DNA from: Pseudarthrobacter sp. C4D7
Lineage (GTDB): Bacteria > Actinomycetota > Actinomycetes > Actinomycetales > Micrococcaceae
NCBI RefSeq assembly: GCF_013359725.1
Contig: NZ_JABFMW010000007.1
Span: forward strand, 90,852-154,851
Direction: 5' to 3'
Length of the DNA: 64,000 nt
The notes under the pieces were generated by a model. It did not search any database. It was not told where the DNA came from and was given only the letters and a program-made list of their open reading frames with translations. The position numbers and the translations under genes are program-made. Of the stretch, positions 1 to 10,906 are shown piece by piece (the stretch's first letter is position 1; each line of letters starts with the position of its first letter).

Positions 1-1204
<1,204 letters not shown>

Positions 1205-1255
1205 TTATCTGGCGCCCGGGGACGCCACATCGATTGTAATGCTGTTAAAAGAACA

Positions 1256-1283
1256 GTGGAGCGGACCCTCAGGCCCGCTCCAC
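1256..1283 (-). terminator. stem-loop between rpmA and obg
   Basis: A perfect 9-bp stem (GTGGAGCGG / CCGCTCCAC) with a 10-nt loop lies just after rpmA. Read on the minus strand it is followed by TGTTCTTTT, so it may be a partial terminator or attenuator that sets the ratio of ribosomal protein to Obg. Confidence 0.5.
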
Positions 1284-1300
1284 CGCTTCAGAACTTGTTG

Positions 1301-1564
1301 TTACTCTGCAGCTGCAGCAGCAACGATGTTGACCACGCGACGACCGCGGCGGGTGCCGAATTCAACGGCGCCCGGGGTCAGGGCGAACAGGGTGTCATCC
1401 CCGCCACGGCCAACGCCGGCGCCCGGGTGGAAGTGGGTGCCACGCTGGCGGACGATGATTTCGCCTGCCGAAACAACCTGGCCGCCGAAGCGCTTGACGC
1501 CGAGGTACTGAGCGTTGGAATCGCGACCGTTGCGAGTGGAGCTCGCGCCCTTTTTATGTGCCAT
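1301..1564 (-). CDS. rpmA: 50S ribosomal protein L27
   Basis: L27 of the large ribosomal subunit, whose N-terminal tail reaches the peptidyl transferase centre. The 87-residue protein starts [19 protein letters not shown], the hallmark L27 N-terminus, with no cleavable N-terminal extension of the Firmicutes type. It is full length for the family. It follows rplU by 61 bp on the same strand and precedes obg, so the three are probably one transcript. Confidence 0.97.
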   Translation of the reverse strand: MAHKKGASSTRNGRDSNAQYLGVKRFGGQVVSAGEIIVRQRGTHFHPGAGVGRGGDDTLFALTPGAVEFGTRRGRRVVNIVAAAAAE

Positions 1565-1625
1565 CTGAAATGCCTGCCTCTAAATTCTGGGGAATCTGTT
1601 GAAATACCTGAACAGTAACCGGTGG

Positions 1626-1946
1626 TTACTTGATGCCGGTGATCTTGACCTTGGTCAGTTCCTGGCGGTGACCCTGGCGCTTCTTGTAGCCGGTCTTGTT
1701 CTTGAACTTCTGGATGACAATCTTAGGACCACGCAGGTCCTGAAGGATTTCAGCCGTGACAGTTACCTTGGCCAGGTCGGCGGCGGCGGAGGTGACCTTG
1801 TCACCATCAACCAGGAGCAGTGCGGGCAGCTCGATGGTGCTGCCGGCTCCACCGGCGACGCGGTTCAGGGTAACGAAGTCTCCAACGGAAACCTTCTCTT
1901 GGCGGCCGCCTGCGCGGACAATCGCGTACACCACTTGGGAACTCAC
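1626..1946 (-). CDS. rplU: 50S ribosomal protein L21
   Basis: L21 binds 23S rRNA in the large subunit. The C-terminus carries the family signature ([23 protein letters not shown]). The longest reading uses a GTG at 1946 ([10 protein letters not shown]). The usual actinobacterial form is [10 protein letters not shown], which would start at the in-frame GTG near 1931 with the purine-rich GAGAGAAGTGAG as ribosome binding site; I consider that start at least as likely. First gene of the rplU-rpmA-obg group, preceded by a relatively AT-rich leader. Confidence 0.95.
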   Translation of the reverse strand: MSSQVVYAIVRAGGRQEKVSVGDFVTLNRVAGGAGSTIELPALLLVDGDKVTSAAADLAKVTVTAEILQDLRGPKIVIQKFKNKTGYKKRQGHRQELTKVKITGIK

Positions 1947-2117
1947 TTCTCTCGACGTTTATTACAAAATTTGCGTGCGGAACCGACTCGGAAAAGCCAG
2001 GATTCTCGCTGTGCCTCAACGCCGTGGGGTCATAACCCAAGTGTTGGCGTAAGCACCGAAGATCCAGAATACGCTAAATCCATCTACGGCCGCAAATGAG
2101 GCTGGTTCCGGCGGCCC

Positions 2118-2188
2118 GGGTGTGGTAGTAACCACACCCAGCAGGCAGCACCGCAACCTTGCCTCTCCATGATACCGGCGGTGCTGCC
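2118..2188 (-). terminator. tandem stem-loops after thiD-tenA
   Basis: Two hairpins lie between the end of thiD-tenA and the rplU leader. One has an 11-bp perfect stem (GGCAGCACCGC at 2144-2154 with GCGGTGCTGCC at 2178-2188) and a 23-nt loop. The other has an 8-bp stem (GGGTGTGG / CCACACCC) with a 6-nt loop at 2118-2139. There is no long U-run. They probably end the thiamine transcript before the rplU promoter. Confidence 0.5.
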
Positions 2189-2196
2189 CGTCGCGG

Positions 2197-3735
2197 TCAG
2201 GAATGAAGTCTCGGCGCGTCGAAGAATTCCACTTCGAGGCGGCAGGACTGTTTAAACGCGGTCACCATGGCCTCCCGTTCGCCGTCGGAGGCCCTTCGGC
2301 CAGCCGCATCCACGATGGCGACGGCCCGCCGGGTGGCCTCGGCGAAGCCCTCGTCGGCGTACGTGCGCAGCCAGGCCGCGTAGGCATGCCCGTCCGGTTT
2401 CCCCGAGGCAAGGAACTGCGTGTGCAGCTTTTCGCCCACCTCGGCGTAGAGCCAGAAGCAGGGCAGGACCGCGGCAGCCAGGACCGCATAGCTGCCCGAC
2501 GCCGACGCAGCAGTGAGGTGGTCCACGTACGCCTTGGTGACGGGGCCAAGTCCGTCCTGGGCGGGACGGGTGCTGAGCCATGAGCGGTGCAGCTCGGACT
2601 CAACCTCCAGGCATTGTTGGGAAGACCCTGCCCAGAACAGCTGCTCCGCCTCCGAGGGGGCCAGGGCACTCGCGCGGGCCAGCACCCGTGAGTAGCCGTT
2701 CAGGTACAGGGCATCCTGGGCCAGGTAGTAGGCAAAGTCCTTCTCGGCGAGGCTGCCGGAGGCCAGGCCCTGAATGAAGTCCAGGGCGTAGATGTCCGTG
2801 AGGTGCTGCCGGGCGTCCACCCACAGGCGTGCGGCGAACCCGCCTTCCGCCACAGCCGGCCGCACATGGTGGAAATGGTGGACGGGACCGTTTCCGTGCC
2901 CCACCTCAAGCTGCGCCGAGTTTTCGAGCGCGCCGGCCAGCCAGGGTTTGACGGTCCGCAAGGAGGCCTCCCAGTCACCGAGCCGCGCCTGGACGGTGGC
3001 CATCGCAGAGGAGAGGGAGCAGCCGGTGCCGTGGCTGTTGCGGGTGGAGATGCGCCTGCCCTGGACCTCCACCACTTCCTGGGAGAGCACGCCGGCCGTG
3101 TTGACCAGCGCGTCCGGGCAGTCGGCCCCCGCCAGGTGGCCGCCCTTGACCAGTACGGTGGCTCCGGTGGCATCCGCCAGCCGCCGTCCCTGGTCCAGTG
3201 CAGCATCCCAGGTTTCCGCCGGGTCCAGGCCCGTCAGCATGGCGAGCTCCGGAAGGTTCGGGGTGATGAGGTGGGCCAGCGGGAGCAATTCCCGCAGGGC
3301 CGCCTCCGCGGATTCCTTCAGCAGCCTGTCGCCGCTGGTGGCCACCATCACTGGGTCCAGGACCACGACGGCGGGACGCACCGCGGCAAGCCATGAGCGG
3401 ACGGTGCGGATCACCTCGTCGTCCCCCAGCATGCCGATCTTCACGGCGTCGATGGAAATGTCGTCACTGACCGCTTCCAGCTGCCGGGCCAGGAAGGCCG
3501 CCGGAGGAACATGGACGGACTGCACGCCGCGGGTGTTCTGTGCCGTCAGGGCGGTAATGGCAGCCATGCCGTATCCGCCGTGGGCGGCAATGCTTTTGAG
3601 GTCGGCCTGGATGCCGGCCCCGCCCGACGGATCCGAGCCGGCGATGGAAAGGACCCTGGGGACGTCGCGGCCTGCCGGAGGCGTGGCAGGAGCGCCGGAG
3701 ACTGCTGGCAGGGGCATGGAAAGGATCGAAGACAA
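2197..3735 (-). CDS. thiD: bifunctional HMP-P kinase / TenA thiaminase-like fusion (ThiD-TenA)
   Basis: Two thiamin-pathway domains in one chain of about 512 residues. The N-terminal half is ThiD (hydroxymethylpyrimidine/HMP-P kinase), with [15 protein letters not shown] near residue 40 and the ribokinase-like [12 protein letters not shown] motif. The C-terminal half, from about residue 300, is TenA/THI-4 aminopyrimidine aminohydrolase, with VLPCFWLY carrying the probable nucleophilic Cys and a late RLEVEFF acid motif. The fusion would couple salvage and phosphorylation of the pyrimidine moiety. Start choice: an in-frame TTG at 3735 has AAGGGA six bases upstream, supplied by the end of the TPP riboswitch; an ATG six codons later (3717) has no ribosome binding site. 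Longer readings run through the riboswitch and are excluded. Confidence 0.9.
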   Translation of the reverse strand: MSSILSMPLPAVSGAPATPPAGRDVPRVLSIAGSDPSGGAGIQADLKSIAAHGGYGMAAITALTAQNTRGVQSVHVPPAAFLARQLEAVSDDISIDAVKIGMLGDDEVIRTVRSWLAAVRPAVVVLDPVMVATSGDRLLKESAEAALRELLPLAHLITPNLPELAMLTGLDPAETWDAALDQGRRLADATGATVLVKGGHLAGADCPDALVNTAGVLSQEVVEVQGRRISTRNSHGTGCSLSSAMATVQARLGDWEASLRTVKPWLAGALENSAQLEVGHGNGPVHHFHHVRPAVAEGGFAARLWVDARQHLTDIYALDFIQGLASGSLAEKDFAYYLAQDALYLNGYSRVLARASALAPSEAEQLFWAGSSQQCLEVESELHRSWLSTRPAQDGLGPVTKAYVDHLTAASASGSYAVLAAAVLPCFWLYAEVGEKLHTQFLASGKPDGHAYAAWLRTYADEGFAEATRRAVAIVDAAGRRASDGEREAMVTAFKQSCRLEVEFFDAPRLHS

Positions 3736-3740
3736 GAGAC

Positions 3741-3818
3741 ATCCCTTCGCCGGTACTAGCCGGACAGGTTCAACGGGTGTGGATCTCAGCCGGCCCTTTG
3801 CGCGGCACCCCGTGTCGG
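3741..3818 (-). promoter_or_regulatory. TPP riboswitch (THI element)
   Basis: On the minus strand the leader of thiD-tenA contains the conserved THI-box segments in order: ACGGGGTGC, GGCTGAGATC, ACCCGTTGAACCTG, and CTAGTACCGGCGAAGGGA. The final GAAGGGA also serves as the ribosome binding site of the downstream TTG start, so ligand binding would directly hide the site. This points to translational repression by thiamin pyrophosphate. Confidence 0.92.
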
Positions 3819-3890
3819 CTTCCACCCTAGCCCGTGGGCCGCGTCCGCAGGAAAGGATGACAGCCCCGCAACGGGACAGTCCCGGGACAG

Positions 3891-3958
3891 CAGGAATCCC
3901 CACCACCCGGACAGTCCCCGGAGTTCCGGGGGAATGGTCCGCGTGGCGGGGATTCCTG
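3891..3958. repeat. 68-nt near-palindrome
   Basis: Perfect 11-bp outer arms (CAGGAATCCCC and GGGGATTCCTG) enclose further matched blocks (CCAC/GTGG, GGAC/GTCC, TCCCCGG/CCGGGGGA) down to a tiny loop. It lies between the end of rne and the TPP leader on the minus strand. It may be the rne terminator or a REP/MITE-like element. Confidence 0.6.
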
Positions 3959-3996
3959 GATGCTGCGAAGGTGTCAGCCTGGTGGGGCTCCCCTGC

Positions 3997-6900
3997 CTAG
4001 AGCTCGGAGGCAGGCACGCCCACGCCGAGGATGATAGGTTCCCCCGCCGCCTTGGCCGGCTCCGCCGGGGCCTTCGCCGGTTCGGGTGCCTTGGCTGCGT
4101 GTGTGTGTCCCGCACCTGCAGCCTGGACGTTTTCGTGGTGCTGGACAGCGGTCTGGTTGGCTGCACCCTGGGCACGGCTGGCGGCACGGTGGCGCCGCGG
4201 CCTGCGCTGCCGCGACTGCTCCAGTGTGTGGTCCGAGTAGTCCTTTTCGGCAGGAGCTTCAGCTGCAGCGGGGGTGCGGGCTTCCGCTCCCCCACCGGCA
4301 GGCTGGCGTTCGGGCTGAACCGGTTCCGCCGCCGTCGCCGGTTCTGCAGCCTTGCCGGGCGCATTCCCCACGGGAGATGCCGGCTGGCCCAGGTGGGCGA
4401 AGGCCTCGGCGAGGCGGTCCAGGGTCAGGGCAGGCTTGGGATGCTGGTCCTCCGCGTGCTCCACGAACGGAAGCGGGACTTCCTCGCCGCCAAATGTCAG
4501 GACCGCTGCGGGGCGGGCCGGGGCGTCGTCGTCGTGCCTTTCCTCGACGGGCGCCGGCGCGGGCTCAACGGAAGGTACCTGCCGGGCAGCTGCCACCTCG
4601 TCGTCATGCAGATGGGCAGCGTGCGCGGCAGCGGCGATGTTGGCCAGGGCGAGCCGGGTGGCCTCCGCCTTGGCATGCCGCTCGGCATCCGTGGGTTCCG
4701 GATGGACAGTGTGGACGTGGACGGCCGGTGCCGGGGCTGCGGGAGCCTCGGCCTGCTGGCCGCCGCGTCCCCGCCGCCGCTTGCGTTCGGAACGGGCGCC
4801 GGGCTGGGCATCGGCGGTGCGCTGCCCTTCCGGACGCGTTTCCACCCGGGCCTCGGGCCGGTTGTCGGCGCGCTGGACGTGGTGCTCGGCCGCAACAATG
4901 TTGGCGCGGCGGTGCTCCACGGGGTCGTCGTGGGTCACCACGCCCCGGCCGGCGCAGGCCTCGCACTGCTCGCCGAAGACTTCCAGCAGGCCGGTGCCCA
5001 TGCGCTTGCGGGTCATCTGGACCAGCCCGAGCGAGGTGACTTCGGCAACCTGGTGCTTGGTCCGGTCCCGGCCCAGGCACTCCACCAGGCGGCGGAGGAC
5101 CAGGTCGCGGTTGGACTCGAGCACCATGTCGATGAAGTCGATCACGATGATTCCGCCGATGTCGCGCAGCCGCAGCTGGCGCACCACTTCCTCGGCGGCT
5201 TCCAGGTTGTTCTTGGTGACGGTCTCTTCGAGGTTGCCGCCGCTGCCGGTGAACTTGCCCGTGTTGACGTCCACCACGGTCATGGCTTCGGTGCGGTCGA
5301 TCACCAGTGAGCCACCGGAGGGCAGGAAGACCTTCCGCTCCAGGGCCTTGTGGATCTGCTCGTCGATGCGCCAGGCGGAGAAGATGTCCTGGTCCTTGGT
5401 CCACTTCTCCAGGCGGCCCACCAGGTCCGGCGCCACGTAGGTGACGTAGGCCTCGATGGTGTCCCAGGCTTCCTCACCGGAGACGATCAGCTTGGAGAAG
5501 TCCTCGTTGAAGACGTCGCGGACCACCTTGATGGTGAGGTCGGGTTCGCCGTAAAGGAGTTCTGGGGCGAGGATTTTGGTGGACGCGGACTGGCTTTCGA
5601 TCCCTTCCCACTGGGCGCGCAGCCGGTTGATGTCGTGCGTCAGCTCTTCCTCGGAAGCGCCTTCGGCGGCGGTGCGGACAATGACGCCCGCGTGTTCGGG
5701 CAGGCGGTCCTTGAGGATTCGCTTGAGCCGGTTGCGTTCGACGTCGGGCAGCTTGCGGGAGATGCCGGTCATGGAACCGCCGGGTACGTAGACCAGGTAC
5801 CGGCCGGGCAGGGAGATCTGGCTGGTGAGGCGGGCGCCCTTGTGTCCTACCGGGTCCTTGGTCACCTGGACCAGGACGGTATCGCCGGACTTCAGCGCAT
5901 TCTCGATGCGGCGCTGCTTGCCTTCAAGGTTGACGGCTTCCCAGTTGACCTCGCCGGCGTAGAGGACGGCATTACGGCCGCGCCCGATGTCCACGAACGC
6001 AGCTTCCATGGACGGCAGCACGTTCTGGACCTTGCCCAGGTATACGTTGCCGATCAGCGAGTCCTGCTGGGTCTTGGACACGAAATGTTCAGCCAGGACA
6101 CCGTCTTCCAGGACAGCGATCTGGATTCTGTCGTCGCGCTGGCGGACGATCATCTGGCGGTCCACGGACTCACGGCGGGCCAGGAACTCGGCCTCGGTGA
6201 TGACCGTGCGGCGGCGGCCGGTGTCGCGGGATTCGCGGCGGCGCTGCTTCTTGGCCTCCAGGCGGGTGGAGCCCTTGACGCTGGTGACCCGGTTGCTCAC
6301 CGGTGCTTCAGTGACAGCACGCGGTGCGCGGACCCGGGTGACCGTGTTGGGCGGATCATCGTCCCCGCCCCCCGTGAGCTCAAGGTCCTGGTCCCCGCGG
6401 CGGCGGCGGCGCCGGCGGCGGGAGGTGACGCCGTCTTCCAGCTGGCCGCTGGTTTCCTCGTCAGATTCGTCGTCGGCGTCTGCCTCGGCGTTGCTGTCTT
6501 CGGTGTCCTCGTCGGTCCTGTCGCCGATGCGGCTGCGGCCACGGCGGCCACGGCTGCGGCGCCGGCGGCGGCCGTAGGAATCCTCGGTGTCTTCGGTTTC
6601 TTCTTCCTCGTCGGGCTCTTCTGCGGCGGCTGCGGCTGGCCGGGCCACGGTGCTGAGGTCCGGCGCCTGGAAGAGTACTGACGTGGGGGACGCCGGCTCG
6701 AGGAAGAGGGAACCGAAGGGGCTGGCAGCCGCGGACTGGGCGCCGTCCTTCACTTCACCTTCCTGGGGTGCCTGCTGGGATGCGGCCGCCTCCGGAGCGG
6801 CGGCAGACTCGACGGCGGCGGGCTCCTGGGTGGCCGGCTGCCCGGCCGGAGCAGTGGTCCGGGCTGGGGCGTCGCCGGTTGGTTCGGATACGGCGGGTTC

Positions 6901-7413
6901 GGACACAGCAGGTTCGGACACTGCGGCCTGCGGAGCTACGTCAGCGGCGGCAACAGTGCCGGCAGCGGGCGCGGAGGCGGGGGACGCAGCCTTGCGCGTG
7001 GCTACCCGACGGCGGCGGACCGGTTTGGTTTCGGCATCCTGCGCCACCTCCGGGACCGGGGAGGCGGTGGGGCTTTCGCCCGCTGCGCCGGAGGCCGCGG
7101 GCGCGTCGTTGGCGGCAGCGACGGACGGTTCCGTTTCGTGGGCGAAGTCGGGCAGCGGTTCCGCGGCGTCCACCTTTTTCCGTGCACGCGTGCGGCGGGC
7201 GGGGGCCTTGGGTGCCGTGGCGGACTCTTCACCGGCGGCAGCTTCGGCCGCTGCGTTGCCGTCGGAGCCCTGGCCGGCGGCTTCCGGCGCCGTGGCTACG
7301 GCTTCCGCCGGGGCGTCGGTCTTCGGGGCCGCCTTGCGGCGGACGCGAGGCGCCCTCTTGGGTGCAGCAGCCGCTGCTTCGTCGTTAACGGCCAGTTCCT
7401 GATCATTGTCCAT
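3997..7413 (-). CDS. rne: ribonuclease E/G family endoribonuclease
   Basis: Endoribonuclease for rRNA maturation and mRNA turnover, about 1138 residues. The first 400 residues are low complexity, alternating Ala/Pro/Glu stretches with Arg-rich blocks (runs such as RRRRRRRR), typical of actinobacterial RNase E. The catalytic core begins near residue 415 ([18 protein letters not shown], then the S1 domain). The DNase I-like site shows [11 protein letters not shown] near 712 and IVIDFIDM near 755, with the metal-binding Asp residues. The Zn-link motif CEACAGRG is near 815. A disordered C-terminal tail follows. I chose the ATG at 7413 (MDNDQELAV); an in-frame GTG four codons upstream is possible. 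It is upstream of the thiamine and rplU genes on the same strand. Confidence 0.93.
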   Translation of the reverse strand: MDNDQELAVNDEAAAAAPKRAPRVRRKAAPKTDAPAEAVATAPEAAGQGSDGNAAAEAAAGEESATAPKAPARRTRARKKVDAAEPLPDFAHETEPSVAAANDAPAASGAAGESPTASPVPEVAQDAETKPVRRRRVATRKAASPASAPAAGTVAAADVAPQAAVSEPAVSEPAVSEPTGDAPARTTAPAGQPATQEPAAVESAAAPEAAASQQAPQEGEVKDGAQSAAASPFGSLFLEPASPTSVLFQAPDLSTVARPAAAAAEEPDEEEETEDTEDSYGRRRRRSRGRRGRSRIGDRTDEDTEDSNAEADADDESDEETSGQLEDGVTSRRRRRRRRGDQDLELTGGGDDDPPNTVTRVRAPRAVTEAPVSNRVTSVKGSTRLEAKKQRRRESRDTGRRRTVITEAEFLARRESVDRQMIVRQRDDRIQIAVLEDGVLAEHFVSKTQQDSLIGNVYLGKVQNVLPSMEAAFVDIGRGRNAVLYAGEVNWEAVNLEGKQRRIENALKSGDTVLVQVTKDPVGHKGARLTSQISLPGRYLVYVPGGSMTGISRKLPDVERNRLKRILKDRLPEHAGVIVRTAAEGASEEELTHDINRLRAQWEGIESQSASTKILAPELLYGEPDLTIKVVRDVFNEDFSKLIVSGEEAWDTIEAYVTYVAPDLVGRLEKWTKDQDIFSAWRIDEQIHKALERKVFLPSGGSLVIDRTEAMTVVDVNTGKFTGSGGNLEETVTKNNLEAAEEVVRQLRLRDIGGIIVIDFIDMVLESNRDLVLRRLVECLGRDRTKHQVAEVTSLGLVQMTRKRMGTGLLEVFGEQCEACAGRGVVTHDDPVEHRRANIVAAEHHVQRADNRPEARVETRPEGQRTADAQPGARSERKRRRGRGGQQAEAPAAPAPAVHVHTVHPEPTDAERHAKAEATRLALANIAAAAHAAHLHDDEVAAARQVPSVEPAPAPVEERHDDDAPARPAAVLTFGGEEVPLPFVEHAEDQHPKPALTLDRLAEAFAHLGQPASPVGNAPGKAAEPATAAEPVQPERQPAGGGAEARTPAAAEAPAEKDYSDHTLEQSRQRRPRRHRAASRAQGAANQTAVQHHENVQAAGAGHTHAAKAPEPAKAPAEPAKAAGEPIILGVGVPASEL
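6881..6925 (-). repeat. three tandem 15-bp units inside rne
   Basis: Three consecutive 15-bp copies of a GGTTCGGAYAC-type unit encode a repeated AVSEP pentapeptide in the disordered N-terminal arm of RNase E. The third bases differ between copies, so this is an in-frame, probably length-variable expansion. Confidence 0.7.
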
Positions 7414-7852
7414 ATGTGGCGACACTCCTGCCCCTGACGTACCGCCACATCCGGCACCCATTGGGGCACATATTGTCAACACCCGCGGGCATTGACAGAA
7501 GTCAAGTGGATACTCCCAGGTTCGCACCGTCATTGGGGTGCGGCAGCCCGTGGGAGCCGGTGGCTGTTCTGAAAACCCGTTGTTCTGCGTGCTACAACCA
7601 GGTGCCGCCCAATGGAGTCGCGGGTGTGCCGGAGGAATCCGAAGCCTGCCCTGCTCATCATTGGCGGTCTTGGGAACAAACCACCGGACCGGAGTCCGAA
7701 TGTGGATCGGCTTCCAGCCATGTTCATTCTCTCACACCCACGCCGGATCGCCGCGGAAGCGGCCGTTGCCGGTGCCGATGCTGTGTGGTGGGTCCAGCCG
7801 CCGGCGTTACAATCAGGCACAGGAGCACCGGACGAAAAGGACGCAAACACCC
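7414..7852. other. divergent intergenic region between rne and VKOR gene
   Basis: No credible coding sequence in about 440 bp. It must hold the divergent promoters of rne and the VKOR gene. The only clear element is TACAAT at 7808-7813, a good -10 hexamer for the VKOR gene, without an obvious -35 box. Confidence 0.5.
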
Positions 7853-8521
7853 ATGCCCAGCATCTCCCCCGTCAGCGCCCATGAAGAGGAACGGGCCGCG
7901 CACCCGCGGACCCGTACCGAAGGCAGCATTCCACGCATGGCCGGGAACCGGCCTTACGGCTGGTTGCTGGTGGTCACCGGAATCGTGGGCTGGCTTGCCT
8001 CCGGAACCTTGGTTCTGGAGAAACTTGAGGTACTCAAGGATCCCAACCACACCACGGTGTGCGATGTGAATCCCTGGATCTCCTGCGGCCAGGTGATGCA
8101 GACCTGGCAGAGTTCGCTGTTCGGCTTCCCCAACATGTTCATCGGGATCGTGGCTTTCGCCATCATCATCACGGTGGGCATGGCCCTCCTCTCCGGCGCG
8201 ACCTTTGCCTGCTGGTACTGGCTGGGGCTGCAGGCGGGCGTGACGCTCGGTTTCGCGTTCGTCGTCTGGCTGTGGTCGCAGGCACTGTACTCCATCCACA
8301 TCCTGTGCCCCTTGTGCATGATCGTCTGGGCGGCCATGATCCCGCTCTTCGTGTGGACCACCATCCGGAACATCTCCGCCGGAGTCATTCCGATGCCGGC
8401 GGGCGCGGCGCGCATTGTGGCTGATTCCGGCTGGATCATCACCGCGCTGCTGTACGTGGCGGTCATCGCCACCATCTTCTTCGCGTTCATCCAGGTCTTC
8501 GCAGGAACCTCGGGGTTCTAG
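7853..8521 (+). CDS. vitamin K epoxide reductase family membrane protein
   Basis: Integral membrane quinone-linked disulfide oxidoreductase of about 222 residues, likely the DsbB-like partner that reoxidises a DsbA. Four or five hydrophobic segments are visible. The catalytic CxxC (HILCPLCMIVW) sits in a membrane helix. The loop pair of Cys residues that shuttles electrons is CDVNPWISCG. A final helix ends the protein. The start is the ATG giving MPSISPVSAH; longer in-frame readings have no membrane-protein character. It runs convergently to ndk and is separated from it by a long hairpin. VKOR next to ndk and rne is also seen in other actinobacteria. Confidence 0.88.
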   Translation: MPSISPVSAHEEERAAHPRTRTEGSIPRMAGNRPYGWLLVVTGIVGWLASGTLVLEKLEVLKDPNHTTVCDVNPWISCGQVMQTWQSSLFGFPNMFIGIVAFAIIITVGMALLSGATFACWYWLGLQAGVTLGFAFVVWLWSQALYSIHILCPLCMIVWAAMIPLFVWTTIRNISAGVIPMPAGAARIVADSGWIITALLYVAVIATIFFAFIQVFAGTSGF

Positions 8522-8552
8522 CGGCGCACTCGCCCACTCCTGACGCCCGATC

Positions 8553-8597
8553 AACAGATAAGGCCAATGTTCACAAAGAACATTGGCCTTATCTGTT
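8553..8597. terminator. bidirectional terminator, 20-bp perfect stem
   Basis: AACAGATAAGGCCAATGTTC pairs perfectly with its reverse complement across a 5-nt ACAAA loop. It lies exactly between the convergent VKOR and ndk genes. It has no long T-run, but the A/T-rich stem ends give weak tracts in both directions. Confidence 0.85.
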
Positions 8598-8609
8598 ATG
8601 CCGCCGGGC

Positions 8610-9026
8610 TTACTGGAACCAGATCTTGATTTCCCGGTCCGCGGATTCCGGAGAGTCGGATCCGTGCACCAGGTTCTGCTGCACCTTCAGGCCCCAGTCC
8701 CGGCCGAAGTCGCCGCGGATGGTGCCCGGGGCCGCCGTCGTGGGATCCGTGGTACCCGCCAGGGAGCGGAAGCCTTCGATGACGCGGTGGCCTTCGAAGA
8801 TGGCCGCCACGACGGGTCCGCTGAGCATGAATTGCACCAGGGGCTCGTAGAAGGGCTTGCCAACGTGCTCCTCGTAGTGCTGCTCCAGCAGCTCACGGGT
8901 GGCATCTACCTTCTTGAGCTCAACAAGGCTGTAGCCCTTGGCTTCAATCCGGGCCAGGATGTCGCCGGTCAGGTTACGGGCGACGCCGTCGGGCTTGATC
9001 AGGACGAGGGTGCGCTCTGTGGTCAC
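8610..9026 (-). CDS. ndk: nucleoside diphosphate kinase
   Basis: Transfers the gamma phosphate of ATP to nucleoside diphosphates through a phosphohistidine. The 138-residue protein is normal length. Seen: [10 protein letters not shown] at the N-terminus, and the active-site histidine in [16 protein letters not shown]. The start is a GTG ([10 protein letters not shown]). It is last in the ileS-folC-DUF4233-ndk run, 51 bp after the DUF4233 gene, and ends at the strong hairpin shared with the VKOR gene. Confidence 0.97.
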   Translation of the reverse strand: MTTERTLVLIKPDGVARNLTGDILARIEAKGYSLVELKKVDATRELLEQHYEEHVGKPFYEPLVQFMLSGPVVAAIFEGHRVIEGFRSLAGTTDPTTAAPGTIRGDFGRDWGLKVQQNLVHGSDSPESADREIKIWFQ

Positions 9027-9077
9027 AACTGCTCCAATGCGTTGGTGGGTTTTCGGGACAAGTCTACGGGGACTGGC

Positions 9078-9548
9078 TTACGGGGATTGCGGCTGGGCGG
9101 GGCCGGCGGCCTGGTCCGGGTGGGCGGCTTCCCATTCGGCCTGTTCGCGTTCGCGCTGCACCGCTTCCCGGTCAAGCCGGATGCCGGTGCGGATGCCGTA
9201 CCACCAGGCCAGAGCGAACAGCGCGCCCACCAGGAACATGGCGGGCTCGAAGATGCCGGTGAGGATCAGGACGAGCTGGAGGATCCAGCCCAGGCCGATG
9301 CCCCACGGTTTGTTCAGGACCGCGCAGGCGAAGACGATGACCACGCTGAGGCCGATGCCCACACCGAGGATCAGGGCTGGCGGGAACTCCCCGCGGCGCA
9401 GGCCGAACACCACCAGGGTGGCGAAGAACATGACGAATGCTTCCAGGAGCAGCACCGTGGAGGCAAACATCACCTTGGTGGAGCGTCGCTTCTTCGGCAT
9501 GCCGGGACGCCATTCCCGCTGCGCTTTTGTCAGTCTGGCCATGCTCAC
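9078..9548 (-). CDS. DUF4233 four-helix membrane protein
   Basis: Small membrane protein of about 156 residues with four hydrophobic segments (roughly residues 26-48, 58-78, 84-104 and 106-120) and a charged C-terminal tail. This family sits between folC and ndk in actinobacteria, and its function is unknown. The GTG start overlaps the folC stop codon as GTGA (4 bp), so translation is probably coupled. An ATG two codons later (MARLTKAQRE) is the alternative start. Confidence 0.8.
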   Translation of the reverse strand: MSMARLTKAQREWRPGMPKKRRSTKVMFASTVLLLEAFVMFFATLVVFGLRRGEFPPALILGVGIGLSVVIVFACAVLNKPWGIGLGWILQLVLILTGIFEPAMFLVGALFALAWWYGIRTGIRLDREAVQREREQAEWEAAHPDQAAGPAQPQSP

Positions 9549-10903
9549 GCCTCCGTTTTTCCGAGCAGGATCCGGGCCTCGGCCACCAGGGTGATCGATC
9601 CGGTGACCAGCACGGCCCCGGAGAGGTCATCATTGGCTTCGGCCCGCTCCACGGCCCATTCCAGGGCATCGTCCAGTTTCTCGGCGACGTGGACGTTGTC
9701 CTCGCCGAAGCCCAGGTCGATGGCAAGCTCTGCGAGGTCCGCCGCCGGTACGGCGCGCGGTGAGTTGGACTGGGTGAAGCAGTACTCCACGGCCACGTCG
9801 CCCAGGGATTCCCTCAGCTCGCGCAGGATTTCTTCTGCATCCTTTTCCTTGAGCACGCCCACCACGGGCACCAGGCGCGTAAAGGTGAATGCCTCCTGCA
9901 GGGCCGCAGCGGAGGCCCTGATGCCGTCGGGGTTGTGCGCGGCGTCCACAATGATGGTGGGTGCCGTGCGCACCACTTCGAGGCGGCCCGGTGACGTCAC
10001 TGCGGCGAAGCCTTCCTGCAGGACCTCGAAGTCGAGCTCCTTTTCGCCGCCAAAGAATGCTTCGAGGGCGGCCACGGCTACGGCGGCGTTCTGAGCCTGG
10101 TGGGCGCCGTGGAGCGGTACCAGCAGGTCAGGGTAGCGGCCGGCGATGCCCTGGATGGTGACCATTTGGCCGCCTACGGCCACAGTCCGCGATTCAACGC
10201 CAAACTCCACGCCTTCGAAGCGGAAGGGCACGCCCACTTCCTTGGCCTTTTCCAGCAGCACCTGGGCCGCGTCGAGGGGCTGCGCCGCGCTGACGAGGTA
10301 GCCGCCGGGCTTGATGATGCCGGCTTTTTCGTAGGCGATGTCCTCGGTGGTGTCGCCCAGCAGGTCCGTGTGGTCCAGCGAAATTGGCGTCACCACGGAC
10401 ACCTGCCCGTCGCCCACGTTGGTGGCGTCGGTGATCCCGCCCAGGCCCACCTCGATAATGGCCACGTTGACCGGCTGGTCGGCGAAGATGGCGAAGCCCA
10501 GGATGGTGAGGCACTCGAAATAGGTCAGCCGGGGCTGACCTTCGGCTTCCAGCTCGGAGTCCACGATCTGCAGGTAGGGCCGGATTTCGTCCCAGATCCT
10601 GACGAACGTCTCGTCGGAGACGGGGTGGCCGTCGATGCTGATCCGTTCGGTGACCTTGGACAGGTGGGGGCTGGTGTACCGTCCCGTGCTCAGGCCGTGG
10701 GCGCGGAGCACGGATTCGATCATCCGCGACGTGGAAGTTTTGCCGTTGGTTCCGGTGACATGGATGATCGGGAAGGCCTTGTTGGGCTCGCCGAGCACGT
10801 CCATCGCACGGAACAGCGGCGCCAGGCGGGGCTCCATCTTGTTTTCCGGCGCCCGGCCCAGCAGTTCGGCGTAGACGCTTTCCACGGAGAATTCGTCGGT
10901 CAT
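9545..10903 (-). CDS. folC: bifunctional folylpolyglutamate / dihydrofolate synthase
   Basis: Adds glutamate to dihydropteroate and folates (Mur-ligase superfamily). The 452-residue protein has the P-loop HVTGTNGKTS near residue 50, YTSPHL, the Mg-binding region EVGLGGITDATNV, SLDHTDLLG, and the C-terminal domain motif VVDAAHNPDG. The ATG start lies 3 bp after the ileS stop. With the overlapping DUF4233 start this indicates a tightly packed ileS-folC-DUF4233-ndk transcript. Confidence 0.95.
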   Translation of the reverse strand: MTDEFSVESVYAELLGRAPENKMEPRLAPLFRAMDVLGEPNKAFPIIHVTGTNGKTSTSRMIESVLRAHGLSTGRYTSPHLSKVTERISIDGHPVSDETFVRIWDEIRPYLQIVDSELEAEGQPRLTYFECLTILGFAIFADQPVNVAIIEVGLGGITDATNVGDGQVSVVTPISLDHTDLLGDTTEDIAYEKAGIIKPGGYLVSAAQPLDAAQVLLEKAKEVGVPFRFEGVEFGVESRTVAVGGQMVTIQGIAGRYPDLLVPLHGAHQAQNAAVAVAALEAFFGGEKELDFEVLQEGFAAVTSPGRLEVVRTAPTIIVDAAHNPDGIRASAAALQEAFTFTRLVPVVGVLKEKDAEEILRELRESLGDVAVEYCFTQSNSPRAVPAADLAELAIDLGFGEDNVHVAEKLDDALEWAVERAEANDDLSGAVLVTGSITLVAEARILLGKTEA

Positions 10904-10906
10904 GTC

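Noticed and set aside
3735..3906. N-terminal extension of ThiD-TenA to 569 residues
   Set aside because: The extra codons are the TPP riboswitch and its upstream leader.
6881..6925. Tandem repeats considered as a CRISPR-like array
   Set aside because: Only three 15-bp units without spacers, in frame inside rne, encoding repeated AVSEP.
7414..7852. Possible small gene between rne and the VKOR gene
   Set aside because: Open frames here have no ribosome binding site, no leaderless hexamer at a matching distance and no family features.
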